Source: Altererythrobacter sp. H2 (GTDB taxonomy: Bacteria; Pseudomonadota; Alphaproteobacteria; Sphingomonadales; Sphingomonadaceae). Taken from it: DNA of 64,000 nt. Positions 1-8,822 of the stretch are shown piece by piece (position 1 is the stretch's first letter; every line of letters starts with the position of its first letter). The stretch is from assembly GCF_035319885.1 (NCBI RefSeq), contig NZ_CP141285.1, positions 2,604,001 through 2,668,000 of the forward strand, written 5' to 3'. A program made the translations under genes and the position numbers. The notes below the pieces were generated by a model. That model worked only from the letters and a program-made list of their open reading frames with translations. It did not search any database and had not been told where the DNA came from.

Positions 1-1
1 G

Positions 2-2425
2 CGCGAACAGAACCTGCAGGACGTGCCGATCGCGATCAGCGCCATCGGGGCTGAGAAGCTCGAGCAGCTTCAGGTAGCCGATGCCCGCGACCTGAGCGGC
101 CTTGCCCCGAACGTGACCATCGTGCCCGGCCAGTCAAGCAACAGCGCGGCAGTGATCTCGATCCGCGGCATCACCACCCCGGCGAGCGAGACGTTCGGCC
201 TCGATACCTCCAACGCGCTCTATGTTGACGGGATCTACATCGCCCGCTCCGGGGCCAGCGGCCTCGACGTGACCGACATCGAACGGGTCGAAGTGCTGCG
301 GGGTCCGCAAGGCACCCTGTTTGGCCGCAACACGACCGGCGGCGCAATCGCCTTCATCTCGCGCACACCCGACAACGAGTTCGGCATTCGCGGCGAAGCA
401 GGATATGGCAACTTCAACGCCTGGCACGGCAAGCTGGCGCTCGATACCGGCATGATCGGCGATGCGGTCAAGGCAACCTTCTCATACTCGCACCGCGAGC
501 GGGACGGGACAGTCGACAACCTGCTCGAGCCTAGCGATTCCCGTGATCCGGGCTCGCGCAAGTCGGACGGTTTCCGCGCCGCTGTGCGGTTCGAGCCGAC
601 CGACACGGGCTATATCCAGTACATCTTCGACTGGTCGAAGGCGACCGGCAACCCGTTTGCTTTCCAGGTGACCAATGTCGCCGATGGCACGCCGCGCCCG
701 GCCCTCAACATCAACGGGGTGCAGGTAAGCCAGACCCAGCAGGCTCCGGTTGCCCAGTACCTGGCTCGCGCCACGTTCCTCGAGCCGCAGTGCGCCCCGC
801 TGGCAGTTCCCACCCGTGAATATCGCGACGAGATCTGTCTCAACACCGACGATCTGACGACCGACAAGATTTGGGGCCACAACCTTCAGGCCTATAACGA
901 TTTCGGGGGCTTTGCCGCCAAGCTGACCGGGGGCTACCGCAAGTGGAACAGCCTGACCCGGGGCAGCGATTTCGATGGCGTGGGCACGATGCGTGGTCCG
1001 CTGTTCTCGCAGGCGAGCCTGTTCAACGGCTTCGCCGGAACCCCTGCGGCCGCTTTCCTGCCCTTCGTTTTCCCGGCCGGCACGCCGCAGTCCACCATCA
1101 ATTTCGTCGCCGGATTGCCGGTCCCGACCACCACGGCCGGGCTGTTCGACACGAGCAATGACCGCCGCCATGAGCAATTCAGCACCGAGCTGGAAATCTC
1201 TGGCGACACCGATTCCCTCGACTGGGTCGTGGGCGGGTTCTACTTCTGGGAGAAGGGTTCCGAGGACAATCCGCAGACGAGCGGCTTCGTACTCGATACC
1301 AATGCGGCCGTGTTCAGCCAGTTCGGCCCGCTCTCGCCGGTATTCCAGGCCTCCAACCCGGCCCGCTATCGGCTGGTCGTGACCCCGGCCAAGCTGGCCT
1401 ACAGCACGACCTCGGAATCCAAGGCGCTCTACGGCCAGTTCACCTTCTATCCGGGCGGACGGGACAGCGGCGCCAGCATCACCGCCGGCGGACGCTACAC
1501 CTGGGACGACAAGTCGATCGTGCGGTCGCAGAATGGTACGGCACCGCATCCGATTGCTCACACTGGGGATGCCACCTTCAACAAGTTCACCTGGAACGTG
1601 ATGGGGCGCTACGAATTCAGCCCTGACGTGAGCGTCTACGCCCGCGCCGCAACCGGCTATCGCTCCGGCGGATACAATGCGTCGGATCCGGTACCGACGG
1701 GCACCACGACCATCCCGGCCTTCAACGAAGAATCGGTCATGTCCTACGAACTCGGCCTGAAGACCGAGCTGTTCAACCGGCGCCTGCGGTTTAACGTTGC
1801 TGCCTATCACAACATCTACGACGATCTGGCCATCAACGTTCCGGTACTGACCGGATCGGGCACATTCCAGTCGCAGATCGTCAACGCCGGCAAGGTGCAA
1901 TACACCGGGATCGAGGCAGACTTCATCGCTTCGCTGAGCGACGTATTCTCAATCGATGGTTCGATCGGGTACGTCGATGTAAAATACAAGGAGTTCCGCG
2001 CTGGACAGCCGGTCAACCCGGCCGACGGGGTGCAAGACATCGCCGACTTTGCCAACGCCACCTACAGCTCGCCCCTAACGGGCAATATCGCTTTCAACGC
2101 GGTATTCCCTGTCGGCGGAAACGGAATGGAGCTGCGAGCTCGCGTCGGCTACACCCACGAGGACGGCAAATACAGCTTCAGCAACGGCATCACCTCGCCC
2201 TTCAACGAGCAGATCCGCGGCGATGACAGCGACATGGTCGACGCACAGCTGGTGCTGGACAAGATCCCCCTCGGCAGCGGCGAAGGCCGCCTGATGATCT
2301 GGGGCAAGAACCTGACCAACGACAACAACCTGGTCCGCGGGATCGATTTCGGGCCGCTCGGCTATGCAGGCGGGATCTTCAACGATCCGCGCACCTATGG
2401 CGTGACACTCGGCTTCAAGTACTGA
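2..2425 (+). CDS. TonB-dependent receptor, 5'-truncated by window edge
   Basis: Outer-membrane, TonB-energised receptor for uptake of a large or poorly diffusing substrate. The frame is open from the first bases, so the signal peptide and TonB box lie outside the window. What remains begins in the plug domain (VPIAISAIG, then VEVLRGPQGTLFGRN near residues 95-110, the standard plug signature) and continues through a long beta-barrel ending in an aromatic residue (GFKY), as expected for these barrels. A GTG at position 23 is internal, not a start. A strong hairpin terminator follows. Its place beside steroid genes suggests steroid uptake, but the sequence alone does not show the substrate. Confidence 0.93.
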   Translation, partial: REQNLQDVPIAISAIGAEKLEQLQVADARDLSGLAPNVTIVPGQSSNSAAVISIRGITTPASETFGLDTSNALYVDGIYIARSGASGLDVTDIERVEVLRGPQGTLFGRNTTGGAIAFISRTPDNEFGIRGEAGYGNFNAWHGKLALDTGMIGDAVKATFSYSHRERDGTVDNLLEPSDSRDPGSRKSDGFRAAVRFEPTDTGYIQYIFDWSKATGNPFAFQVTNVADGTPRPALNINGVQVSQTQQAPVAQYLARATFLEPQCAPLAVPTREYRDEICLNTDDLTTDKIWGHNLQAYNDFGGFAAKLTGGYRKWNSLTRGSDFDGVGTMRGPLFSQASLFNGFAGTPAAAFLPFVFPAGTPQSTINFVAGLPVPTTTAGLFDTSNDRRHEQFSTELEISGDTDSLDWVVGGFYFWEKGSEDNPQTSGFVLDTNAAVFSQFGPLSPVFQASNPARYRLVVTPAKLAYSTTSESKALYGQFTFYPGGRDSGASITAGGRYTWDDKSIVRSQNGTAPHPIAHTGDATFNKFTWNVMGRYEFSPDVSVYARAATGYRSGGYNASDPVPTGTTTIPAFNEESVMSYELGLKTELFNRRLRFNVAAYHNIYDDLAINVPVLTGSGTFQSQIVNAGKVQYTGIEADFIASLSDVFSIDGSIGYVDVKYKEFRAGQPVNPADGVQDIADFANATYSSPLTGNIAFNAVFPVGGNGMELRARVGYTHEDGKYSFSNGITSPFNEQIRGDDSDMVDAQLVLDKIPLGSGEGRLMIWGKNLTNDNNLVRGIDFGPLGYAGGIFNDPRTYGVTLGFKY

Positions 2426-2442
2426 TCCCGTTTTCCAGGGAA

Positions 2443-2485
2443 CGAAAAAAACCGGCCGGAGCAGCGATGCTCCGGCCGGTTTTTC
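2443..2485. terminator. Bidirectional intrinsic terminator
   Basis: A perfect 13-bp stem (2451-2463 with 2468-2480) closes a GCGA tetraloop. It is preceded by a run of A and followed by TTTT, so it can stop transcription from both sides. It lies between the convergent TonB receptor gene and the flavin oxidoreductase gene. Confidence 0.9.
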
Positions 2486-2506
2486 ATTTCGGCAGTGGTT
2501 CCGGCG

Positions 2507-4642
2507 TCAGGCTGCCAGCACCCGGTCGACCGCTTCGGCGGCGCCCCGGATAGCCCCTTCGATGTAGCCGATGCCATTGCAGTCCCCGACAGTCTCGACC
2601 GCGAAGCCGGCTTTACGCAGGCTCTCGGCCAGAGCGTTGTCTCCGCCTGCCCCCATCGCCACGATCACGTGGTCTGCCGGCACAAGACGGGCTTCGCCGC
2701 CGACATCGGTGAAACTGACGTCGCTCTTGCCGATCGAAATGTCCTTCACCCCGCCGTGCAGGGCAACGCCGTGTTCCTTCAGTTCCGCGAGAAGCCGCAT
2801 CCGGCGCACCAGCAGCAGGCCCTTGCCGAGGCGGGGGGCTGGCTCAATCACGGTCACCTCGCGCCCGCGCTCGTGCAGGAACTCGGCCAGCTCGACGCCG
2901 ACCAGTTCGCCCCCGACAATCACGATCCGCTGGCCGAGCGGCATCCAGGCCTTTGTGGCGCTGCGGACAAAGTCGAGGTTGGCCGTAATTCCGGTCGCGG
3001 CACCAATCTTCGTCGCCAGCCGGGTGGCCAGGCCGGTCTTGCGCCTGAGTTCCTGAGAACCCTCGCCCAGCATCAGATTGCGCATGTCATCACCGCTGAA
3101 CACGTGCGCCTGGTCTGCACCGGGAAGGGCGGGCATATCGCGCCGCGCTCCGGTGGCAACAATCACGCCGTCCGGAGCCAGTTCGCCCAGCAGGTCCGGC
3201 GTGGCGGTGGTTTCGAGCCGGATATCGACCGATGATTGCTCGGTCTCGCGGATCAGCCAGTCCAGCAGCCGCTCGTTGGCGGGATAGGCCAGCGAAGCAA
3301 ACCGCAAGGTGCCGCCAAGGCGGTCCGACCGTTCAAGCAGCGTCACCCGGTTACCGGCTTCGGACAGCCGGCAGGCCGCCTCCATTCCGCCAGGCCCGCC
3401 GCCTATCACCACGAAATGCTTTCCGGTGCGTACGGGAGCTTGCCGTTCACACTCGAAACCGGTTTCCGGATTGACCGCACATCGCAGCGGCTGGCGGACA
3501 TAGGCGGTCGAGACGCAAGTGTAGCAATAGATGCAGGGCCGCACTCCCTCCGGCGCATTGCCTGCCAGCTTGCGCGGAAGATGCGGATCAGCCAGCAGCT
3601 TGCGGCCCATGGCGAGGAAATCGTACACGCCCTGTCCGATCTGCCGGTCACCTGCCTCCGGTTCGACCCGCCCCGAGGCAATCACCGGCACGTCCACCGC
3701 CGCCTTGATGGCCTTTGCGGCGGGGATGTTCGTTTCCGGTTCGTGCGGGATGTTGGACGCCGAGTGGAGCTTGCCCATTGCCGCGTTGTGATAGGCGCTG
3801 ACCGTAATCGCATCGACCCCGGCCGCTTCAACCATGCGCGCGGTTTCGATCGCGAGATCGAGAGTGATCCCGCCCTCCTTCCCGACTTCAATTGAATCAA
3901 GCTTCACCCACAGCGGGAAATCCGGGCCGACCGCCTCACGAATGGCAGCGATAACTCGCAGCAGCAGGCGCGCGCGATTCTCCAGCGGGCCGCCGTACTC
4001 GTCGGTCCGGCTGTTCGTCTTGGGTGAAAGGAAGGACGAGATCAGGTAGCCGTGCCCGCCATGCAGTTCGATCGCGTCAAACCCGGCAGCCCTGGCCCGC
4101 GCCGCCGCCGCACCGAACTGAGCCACGACCGTATCGATATCTTCGGCGCTGAGCAGCCGGATCGAAGGCATCTTGCCGCTGAACCCGGCCATTTCCTCCG
4201 GCAGGAAATAGTCGATGAAATCGCCCTTGAACTGCGGCGGGTAGCATGGTGCCCACAGCTCCTCATCAAAGGCGTCGGCCGAGTATCCGGCCACCAGCCC
4301 CCCGTGGTGAAGCTGCGCCGCGATCTTTGCCCCATGCCGGTGAACCCGGTCGACCAGCCGGGTCAGACCCGGCAGGAAACAGTCATCCGAAATCGCGGTC
4401 TGATTAGGCTGCACGGCGCCTGTCGGCCAGGCGACCCCGGCAACCCCGGTCACGATCAGCCCAGCACCGCCCTTTGCCTGCTCCTCGTGATAGGCAATCA
4501 GGCGCTCGCCGACATGGCCGTCCGCTTCCGACAGGCTGACACCCATGGCGGTGACGAAGATGCGGTTGCGGACCTCCAGCGAGCCGATCCGCCCCGGCGA
4601 CAGCAGGTGCGGGTACCCGTTACCCAATTTCTTGCCGCTCAT
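2507..4642 (-). CDS. FMN/FAD/4Fe-4S NADH:flavin oxidoreductase (2,4-dienoyl-CoA reductase / BaiCD-BaiH type)
   Basis: Three-part old-yellow-enzyme flavoprotein of 711 aa. Residues 1-360 form the FMN TIM barrel (AAQLHHGG; IELHGGHGYLISSFLSP; NSRTDEYGG). Next comes an iron-sulfur segment with cysteines spaced C-x2-C-x2-C-x11-C (starting CIYCYTC). A C-terminal FAD/NAD part carries GGGPGGMEAA and a second dinucleotide fold (IVGGELVGVELAEFL). The cysteine spacing resembles trimethylamine dehydrogenase more than E. coli FadH (CxxCxxxC). The family reduces C=C bonds conjugated to a carbonyl; BaiCD and BaiH act on 3-oxo-delta4 bile acids. Reduction of an oxo-ene steroid is inferred. It overlaps the upstream OYE gene by four bases (ATGA), so the two are probably translationally coupled. 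Confidence 0.85.
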   Translation of the reverse strand: MSGKKLGNGYPHLLSPGRIGSLEVRNRIFVTAMGVSLSEADGHVGERLIAYHEEQAKGGAGLIVTGVAGVAWPTGAVQPNQTAISDDCFLPGLTRLVDRVHRHGAKIAAQLHHGGLVAGYSADAFDEELWAPCYPPQFKGDFIDYFLPEEMAGFSGKMPSIRLLSAEDIDTVVAQFGAAAARARAAGFDAIELHGGHGYLISSFLSPKTNSRTDEYGGPLENRARLLLRVIAAIREAVGPDFPLWVKLDSIEVGKEGGITLDLAIETARMVEAAGVDAITVSAYHNAAMGKLHSASNIPHEPETNIPAAKAIKAAVDVPVIASGRVEPEAGDRQIGQGVYDFLAMGRKLLADPHLPRKLAGNAPEGVRPCIYCYTCVSTAYVRQPLRCAVNPETGFECERQAPVRTGKHFVVIGGGPGGMEAACRLSEAGNRVTLLERSDRLGGTLRFASLAYPANERLLDWLIRETEQSSVDIRLETTATPDLLGELAPDGVIVATGARRDMPALPGADQAHVFSGDDMRNLMLGEGSQELRRKTGLATRLATKIGAATGITANLDFVRSATKAWMPLGQRIVIVGGELVGVELAEFLHERGREVTVIEPAPRLGKGLLLVRRMRLLAELKEHGVALHGGVKDISIGKSDVSFTDVGGEARLVPADHVIVAMGAGGDNALAESLRKAGFAVETVGDCNGIGYIEGAIRGAAEAVDRVLAA

Positions 4643-5718
4643 GATCGCGTGCCCCCTTCAAACGCCGGATAATCGGTATAGCCCCGCTCTTCGCCCGTGT
4701 AGAGCAGCGCGTAATCAGGTTTAGCCAGCGGTGCGCCGCCCGCGATGCGCTCGACCAGATCGGGATTGGCGATGAAGGCGCGGCCAAAGCTCACCGCCTC
4801 GGCCCGGCGCTCGGCGATCAAGGCTTCAGCACCATCCGTCTTCAGGTTGTTGTTGGCAATCACCGGCCCGCTGAAATGAGCCCGCAGCATGGCGAGCGTA
4901 TCGAGTTCCGGCAGCCCCATGTCGACGACGTGCAGATAGGCCAGCCCCAGCGCGTCAGCCGCCGTCACGAACGGCACAAACGTCTCCTCCGGATCGGATG
5001 GATCCATCCCGTTGTAGGGATTGCCGGGCGATATCCTGAAACCCACCCGGCCCGGCCCGATGGCATCGGCCAGTGCCTCCAGCACCGTGACCGGGAAGCG
5101 GATGCGGTTGGCGGGCGCACCGCCGTATTCATCTTCCCTCCGGTTGCTCGCCGGGTTGAGGAACTGGTTGATCAGATAGCCGCTGGCGCAATGCAGTTCC
5201 ACCCCGTCTATCCCTGCCGCGATGGCATTGCGGGCAGCCTGGGCGAATTCCTCCGCCAGCCCCGCCAGCTCCTCTGCGCCAAGGGCGCGGGGCAGGGTGC
5301 AGTCCATCGGCGTACCGTCCGGTCCGGGCACCTGCACCGGACAGGTCACCGCCGAGGGGGCGATCACCTCGGCCTCGAACCCGCGATTGGCGGGTACCAC
5401 CACCCGCCCGCAATGCATCAGTTGCATGACGATCCGCCCGCCCTGCGCGTGGACGGCATCGGCAACGGCCCGCCAGCCCGCCACCTGTTCCGGGGAATGG
5501 ATGCCCGGTGTGCGCCAATAACCCTTGCCTGAAGGGCTTGGCTGGACGCCCTCGGTCACGATCAGGCCGGCACTGGCGCGCTGGGCATAGTATGTTGCCA
5601 TCAAGGGGGTGGGCACGTCGCCCGGCCCCGCCCGGTCGCGTGTCATGGGGGCCATGACAATACGGTTGGCCAGCGCTATGTCGCCAAGCGATACAGGAGT
5701 GAACAGAGCGTCATGCAT
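4639..5718 (-). CDS. Old yellow enzyme, alkene reductase (NemA-like)
   Basis: Single-domain FMN-dependent ene-reductase of 359 aa, close to the usual NemA/OYE length. Visible motifs are IVMAPMTR near the N-terminus, QLMHCGRV, the HCASGYLINQFL active-site strand, NRREDEYGG and the C-terminal SFGRAFIANPDL phosphate-binding segment. I prefer the ATG at 5718 (MHDALFTPV), which aligns with other NemA-type N-termini and has GGA about 8 bases upstream. An in-frame ATG at 5745 would add nine residues but sits only 12 bases from the operator-like repeat. It probably reduces an enone, perhaps a steroid dienone. First gene of a two-gene operon with the FadH-like flavoprotein. Confidence 0.87.
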   Translation of the reverse strand: MHDALFTPVSLGDIALANRIVMAPMTRDRAGPGDVPTPLMATYYAQRASAGLIVTEGVQPSPSGKGYWRTPGIHSPEQVAGWRAVADAVHAQGGRIVMQLMHCGRVVVPANRGFEAEVIAPSAVTCPVQVPGPDGTPMDCTLPRALGAEELAGLAEEFAQAARNAIAAGIDGVELHCASGYLINQFLNPASNRREDEYGGAPANRIRFPVTVLEALADAIGPGRVGFRISPGNPYNGMDPSDPEETFVPFVTAADALGLAYLHVVDMGLPELDTLAMLRAHFSGPVIANNNLKTDGAEALIAERRAEAVSFGRAFIANPDLVERIAGGAPLAKPDYALLYTGEERGYTDYPAFEGGTRS

Positions 5719-5756
5719 TCGAGTTTTCCGGCTTTGATCGCACATTGACCTTTATT

Positions 5757-5786
5757 TGCGTTATCCTGTAAGCAAATTTCTACGCA
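5757..5786. promoter_or_regulatory. Operator-like inverted repeat, site 1 (TGCGTT-N18-TACGCA)
   Basis: Two 6-bp arms, 24 bases start to start, lie between the divergent OYE and SDR genes. The right arm ends just before the SDR Shine-Dalgarno (AAGGAGG). The same arms and spacing recur at 7820, 19427, 20990 and 39461. Confidence 0.6.
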
Positions 5787-5802
5787 TATCAAGGAGGGGA
5801 TC

Positions 5803-6555
5803 ATGAACTACGGTTTCGATGGCAAGGTCGCGCTGGTGACCGGCGCAAGCGGCGGGATCGGCCGCGCCACCGCCCTCGGCTTCGCCGCCTCGGGCGCGGC
5901 GGTGGTGGTGTCCGATGTGAACGATGCGGGGGGCGAGGAAACGGTTGCCCTGATCGCCGCTGCCGGGGGCAGGGCCGTTTACCAGCGGTGCAACGTCGCC
6001 GCAGGGGCGGAGGTCAAGGCGCTGGTCCAGCGCGCGGTGAGCGAGTTCGGGCAGCTCGATTTCGCCCACAACAACGCCGGCATCAACAACATGGGCTCGG
6101 ATGAATACGACGACGCCGTGTGGGACCGCGCGGTGGCGATCAACCTGTCGGGCGTAATGTACTGCATGCGTGAGGAAGCCGAGGTCATGCTGGCCCAGGG
6201 CAAGGGGGCGATCGTCAACACCTCCTCGATCAACGGGCTGGTCGGCAACGGCGCACAGCCCGGCTATACCGCGACCAAACACGGCGTCATCGGACTGACC
6301 CGGCACGGTGCGCTGCGCTGGGCCAAGGCGGGCATCCGGGTCAACGCGGTTTGCCCCGGCGTGATCGAGACCCCGATGACTGCGCCGCTGACCGCCAACC
6401 CGGAGATGAAGAAGCTGCTCGACGGGATGACTCCGATGGGCCGGATGGGGCAAGCCGAAGAAATCGCTGCCGCTGTCCTGTGGCTGTGCTCGGACCAGGC
6501 CAGCTTCGTCACCGGCCATCCGCTGGTGGTCGATGGCGGGGCCACCGCCACCTGA
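5803..6555 (+). CDS. SDR family oxidoreductase
   Basis: Classical short-chain dehydrogenase/reductase of 250 aa. The nucleotide-binding TGASGGIG is at the N-terminus, with NNAG, a catalytic Ser (NTSSING), YTATK (Tyr and Lys) and PG near 180. It ends in VDGGATAT. The start has a strong AAGGAGG Shine-Dalgarno at the right distance. It is monocistronic, transcribed away from the OYE pair and followed by a terminator. SDRs of this type interconvert hydroxyl and keto groups; a hydroxysteroid substrate is inferred from context only. Position and stereochemistry cannot be told from the sequence. Confidence 0.9.
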   Translation: MNYGFDGKVALVTGASGGIGRATALGFAASGAAVVVSDVNDAGGEETVALIAAAGGRAVYQRCNVAAGAEVKALVQRAVSEFGQLDFAHNNAGINNMGSDEYDDAVWDRAVAINLSGVMYCMREEAEVMLAQGKGAIVNTSSINGLVGNGAQPGYTATKHGVIGLTRHGALRWAKAGIRVNAVCPGVIETPMTAPLTANPEMKKLLDGMTPMGRMGQAEEIAAAVLWLCSDQASFVTGHPLVVDGGATAT

Positions 6556-6576
6556 CCACCTGAGGGCACGCCCAAC

Positions 6577-6615
6577 GAAAAAGGCCCGCGCCGTCAAGCC
6601 GGAGCGGGCCTTTTC
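6577..6615. terminator. Bidirectional intrinsic terminator
   Basis: Arms AAGGCCCGC (6581-6589) and GCGGGCCTT (6604-6612) flank a 14-base loop, with A-rich sequence before and TTTT after. It separates the SDR gene from the convergent Rieske oxygenase gene. Confidence 0.85.
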
Positions 6616-6636
6616 TCTATCCTCGGACCGCTTTGG

Positions 6637-7719
6637 TCAGGCCGCAGTTTCCCACGGCGCCGACTTGGTCCCCCGGGTGGTGTAGCGACCATTGACGCGC
6701 TTCTGGAACGTCTCCGCCTGCGCGCGGGGATTGTAGAACTGCTTGTACCACACCCGCACCTTGTCGAACGGGCCGTCGCCGCGCACCATCATGGGGTGAA
6801 GGCAGGGCCGCTTGTTCGACCAGATCTCGAAGTCCTGGGCAAAGGCATCGACGCCTGCCTCTTCATAGCCGCTGGCCAGCGCCCGGTCGTCCGCAGTCGG
6901 CTGAGCATTGTCGACCTTGACCATGAGGCCGTACCAGACCTTGATCACCCCGTCGTCGACCGGGGTGTGGGCGATCAGCATGTGCGACGGGTTGGCCCCC
7001 ACCATGACCGACTGGAGGATGCCGGGGCCGGTGTACCAGGTGTCGTTGGTCATCGGTTCACCGCCATCGGCGGCCAGTGTCTTGTGCCCGGCGGAAAGGA
7101 TCTGGCGGCAGACGTGCCCGTCAAATTCGTTTTCGAACGATTCCATCGCGATCGAACCATGGACTGGCTCGAGGTGTGCCTTGTCCGCCATGTTGTCGAC
7201 CACCTCCTGCGGGTGGCAGTTCAGTTCGCCCAGCTCGCGGACGTTCCAGTTGACCCAATGCGGCGCATCGTAGGCCTCGAACGGCGGCAGTTCATGGTCA
7301 GGCTGCTCATTCTCGGGATCGTGCCAGACCCACAGGCATCCGGCCCGTTCGACGACTTTCCAGCTCTTGACGCAGGCCGCCTTGGGAATCGGCGCTGGGG
7401 AATAAGGAATCTGGTTGACCCGACCGTCCGGCCCGAACCGCCAGCCGTGATAGGGGCAGCGGATATTGTCACCTTCCACATGCTCCCCGTCCTTGACGAC
7501 ATAGGAGGTGGTGTTGCGCGCGAGGTGGGTGCCCATGTGCGGACAATAGGCCTCGATCATGAAGACCTTGCCGCTCTGCGCGCCGCGATAGATCACCATG
7601 TCTTCGCCGAAATAGCGCACCGCGAGCGGCGTGGTGGTCACCTCGTCCGACCGCGCGACCATGAACCACCCGCGCGGGTAGGTAAATTCGCCCAGACCAT
7701 ATTCTGCTGTCGTTGCCAT
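6637..7719 (-). CDS. Rieske non-heme iron oxygenase, KshA-like (oxygenase 1)
   Basis: Oxygenase alpha subunit of 360 aa. The Rieske cluster ligands are C59, H61, C88 and H91 (CPHMG and CPYHGW). The mononuclear iron motif is NMADKAHLEPVHG, giving the D-x2-H-x4-H pattern of KshA-type monooxygenases. It needs an external ferredoxin reductase; none is encoded in the window. 3-Ketosteroid 9-alpha-hydroxylation, which triggers ring B opening, is one possible role, but a second similar oxygenase at 13219-14325 makes assignment uncertain. It lies at the 3' end of the long minus-strand run, 123 bases after the Lrp pair, and may have its own promoter linked to the inverted repeat at 7819. Confidence 0.88.
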   Translation of the reverse strand: MATTAEYGLGEFTYPRGWFMVARSDEVTTTPLAVRYFGEDMVIYRGAQSGKVFMIEAYCPHMGTHLARNTTSYVVKDGEHVEGDNIRCPYHGWRFGPDGRVNQIPYSPAPIPKAACVKSWKVVERAGCLWVWHDPENEQPDHELPPFEAYDAPHWVNWNVRELGELNCHPQEVVDNMADKAHLEPVHGSIAMESFENEFDGHVCRQILSAGHKTLAADGGEPMTNDTWYTGPGILQSVMVGANPSHMLIAHTPVDDGVIKVWYGLMVKVDNAQPTADDRALASGYEEAGVDAFAQDFEIWSNKRPCLHPMMVRGDGPFDKVRVWYKQFYNPRAQAETFQKRVNGRYTTRGTKSAPWETAA

Positions 7720-7818
7720 GCATCTCTCTCCGGCTAGTTCCGGGAGCGTTACACGAAACGCAATAGCATATCAAGTCAGTTACGAATGGACGGGTTTGAA
7801 GCCAATAAATTCGCTCTT

Positions 7819-7850
7819 ATGCGTAGCACATGGACTTATCTGCTACGCAT
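7819..7850. promoter_or_regulatory. Operator-like inverted repeat, site 2 (10-bp perfect arms)
   Basis: ATGCGTAGCA (7819-7828) and TGCTACGCAT (7841-7850) are perfect inverted copies; the 6-bp cores at 7820 and 7844 keep the 24-base spacing of the other sites. It overlaps the TAG stop codon of the second Lrp gene, about 100 bases upstream of the Rieske oxygenase start. It could also form an RNA hairpin, but no T-run follows. Confidence 0.6.
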
Positions 7851-8346
7851 CCCCGTCCACCAAATCTGCCCGCAGGCGATCGGCTTCTGTGATCCGCACA
7901 ACCCTGGCGTTGTACTTGACCGTCTTGACCGCAATCGAGGTCTCGACGTGATGGACGCCGGGCAAGGCAAGAATCTGGTTCGATGCCAGTTCCAGCAGGT
8001 TATCAAGCGTATTGAAGAGGCAGATCGCCAACACGTTGAACCGCCCCATCGTGACCATGACCGCGTTGACCGATGGCATTTCGGCAATCTTTGCCGCGAC
8101 ATCGCGCACTTCGTTGACGTTCACTTCGACGCCGATGAACGCCATCCGCGCGGAATCGGCGAGGCCGAAGCTGGTGATGGCCGTGAACGAGATCAGCCCG
8201 TCCTGCTGCAACCGCTTGATCCGGCCACGCACGGTGCCTTCGGTCACCCCCAGATCGACGGCGATCTTGCGGTTCGACACCCGTGCATCGCGGGAGAGCA
8301 GCTCGATAAGCTGGCGGTCAAGGTCGTCGAGTTGCGGTGCGCTCAC
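7843..8346 (-). CDS. Lrp/AsnC family transcriptional regulator (second of pair)
   Basis: A 167-aa Lrp/AsnC regulator: an N-terminal winged helix-turn-helix (LDRQLIELLSRDAR; VTEGTVRGRIKRL) followed by the RAM ligand-binding domain (VMVTMGRFNVLAICLF). The start is GTG at 8346, which overlaps the TGA of the upstream Lrp gene (GTGA), so the two are translationally coupled. Such proteins bind DNA as dimers or higher oligomers and often sense amino acids or small acids. Since two distinct family members are co-translated, they may form heteromers. They are the only regulators inside the steroid region and thus candidates for the repeated operator; no binding is shown. Confidence 0.9.
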   Translation of the reverse strand: MSAPQLDDLDRQLIELLSRDARVSNRKIAVDLGVTEGTVRGRIKRLQQDGLISFTAITSFGLADSARMAFIGVEVNVNEVRDVAAKIAEMPSVNAVMVTMGRFNVLAICLFNTLDNLLELASNQILALPGVHHVETSIAVKTVKYNARVVRITEADRLRADLVDGDA

Positions 8347-8822
8347 TGCCCGGCCCTCGCGTCAATCGGTGCCACATCGAACTTGTACTTGATCACATCG
8401 ACCGCGATTGCGGGTACCATCGACCGGATGCCTTCGATCTTGGAGAACTTCTCCAGGAACAGGCCCGGCAGCTCGTCAAAGTCCCGCAGGACCACCAGCA
8501 TGTCGATATCGTACCGTCCGGTCACCAGGTGCGCGGCAAAAACCTCGGGAAATTGCGCCAGCTCCTCGACCACATCCGCAGCCGGGCGCCCGTCAACCTC
8601 GATCGCCACTTCCATCAGCACATTGTAACCATGGGCGGAGAAGTCGGACACGGCTACTACCCGCAGCTTGTCCGCATCCTCCATTCGCCTGATCCGGGCC
8701 GAAACCGTCGCAGCGGTCAGGCCGAGCGTATTGGCAATCTGCTGGTTGGTCGCCCGCCCGTTCAGGCGCAATTGCTCGACAATTGCCCGGTCGGCATCGT
8801 CGATGGTGAAATCGTCGCTCAT
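8343..8822 (-). CDS. Lrp/AsnC family transcriptional regulator (first of pair)
   Basis: A 159-aa Lrp/AsnC protein: HTH region with ADRAIVEQLRLNGR and LTAATVSARIRRM, then the RAM domain (HLVTGRYDIDMLVVL). I chose ATG 8822 (MSDDFTIDD), preceded by AGGA at proper distance; the longer upstream reading has no family similarity. The proteins of the pair differ clearly, so this is not a recent duplication. The stop overlaps the start of the second regulator. Confidence 0.9.
   Translation of the reverse strand: MSDDFTIDDADRAIVEQLRLNGRATNQQIANTLGLTAATVSARIRRMEDADKLRVVAVSDFSAHGYNVLMEVAIEVDGRPAADVVEELAQFPEVFAAHLVTGRYDIDMLVVLRDFDELPGLFLEKFSKIEGIRSMVPAIAVDVIKYKFDVAPIDARAGQ

Noticed and set aside
482-1900. 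Long minus-strand reading frame opposite the TonB receptor
   Set aside because: Shadow of the GC-rich receptor gene; no recognisable domain and no Shine-Dalgarno.
7741-7790. GCGTTACACGAAACGC and TTACGAAT as another operator copy
   Set aside because: Arms partly match but their spacing and orientation do not fit the 24-base rule.
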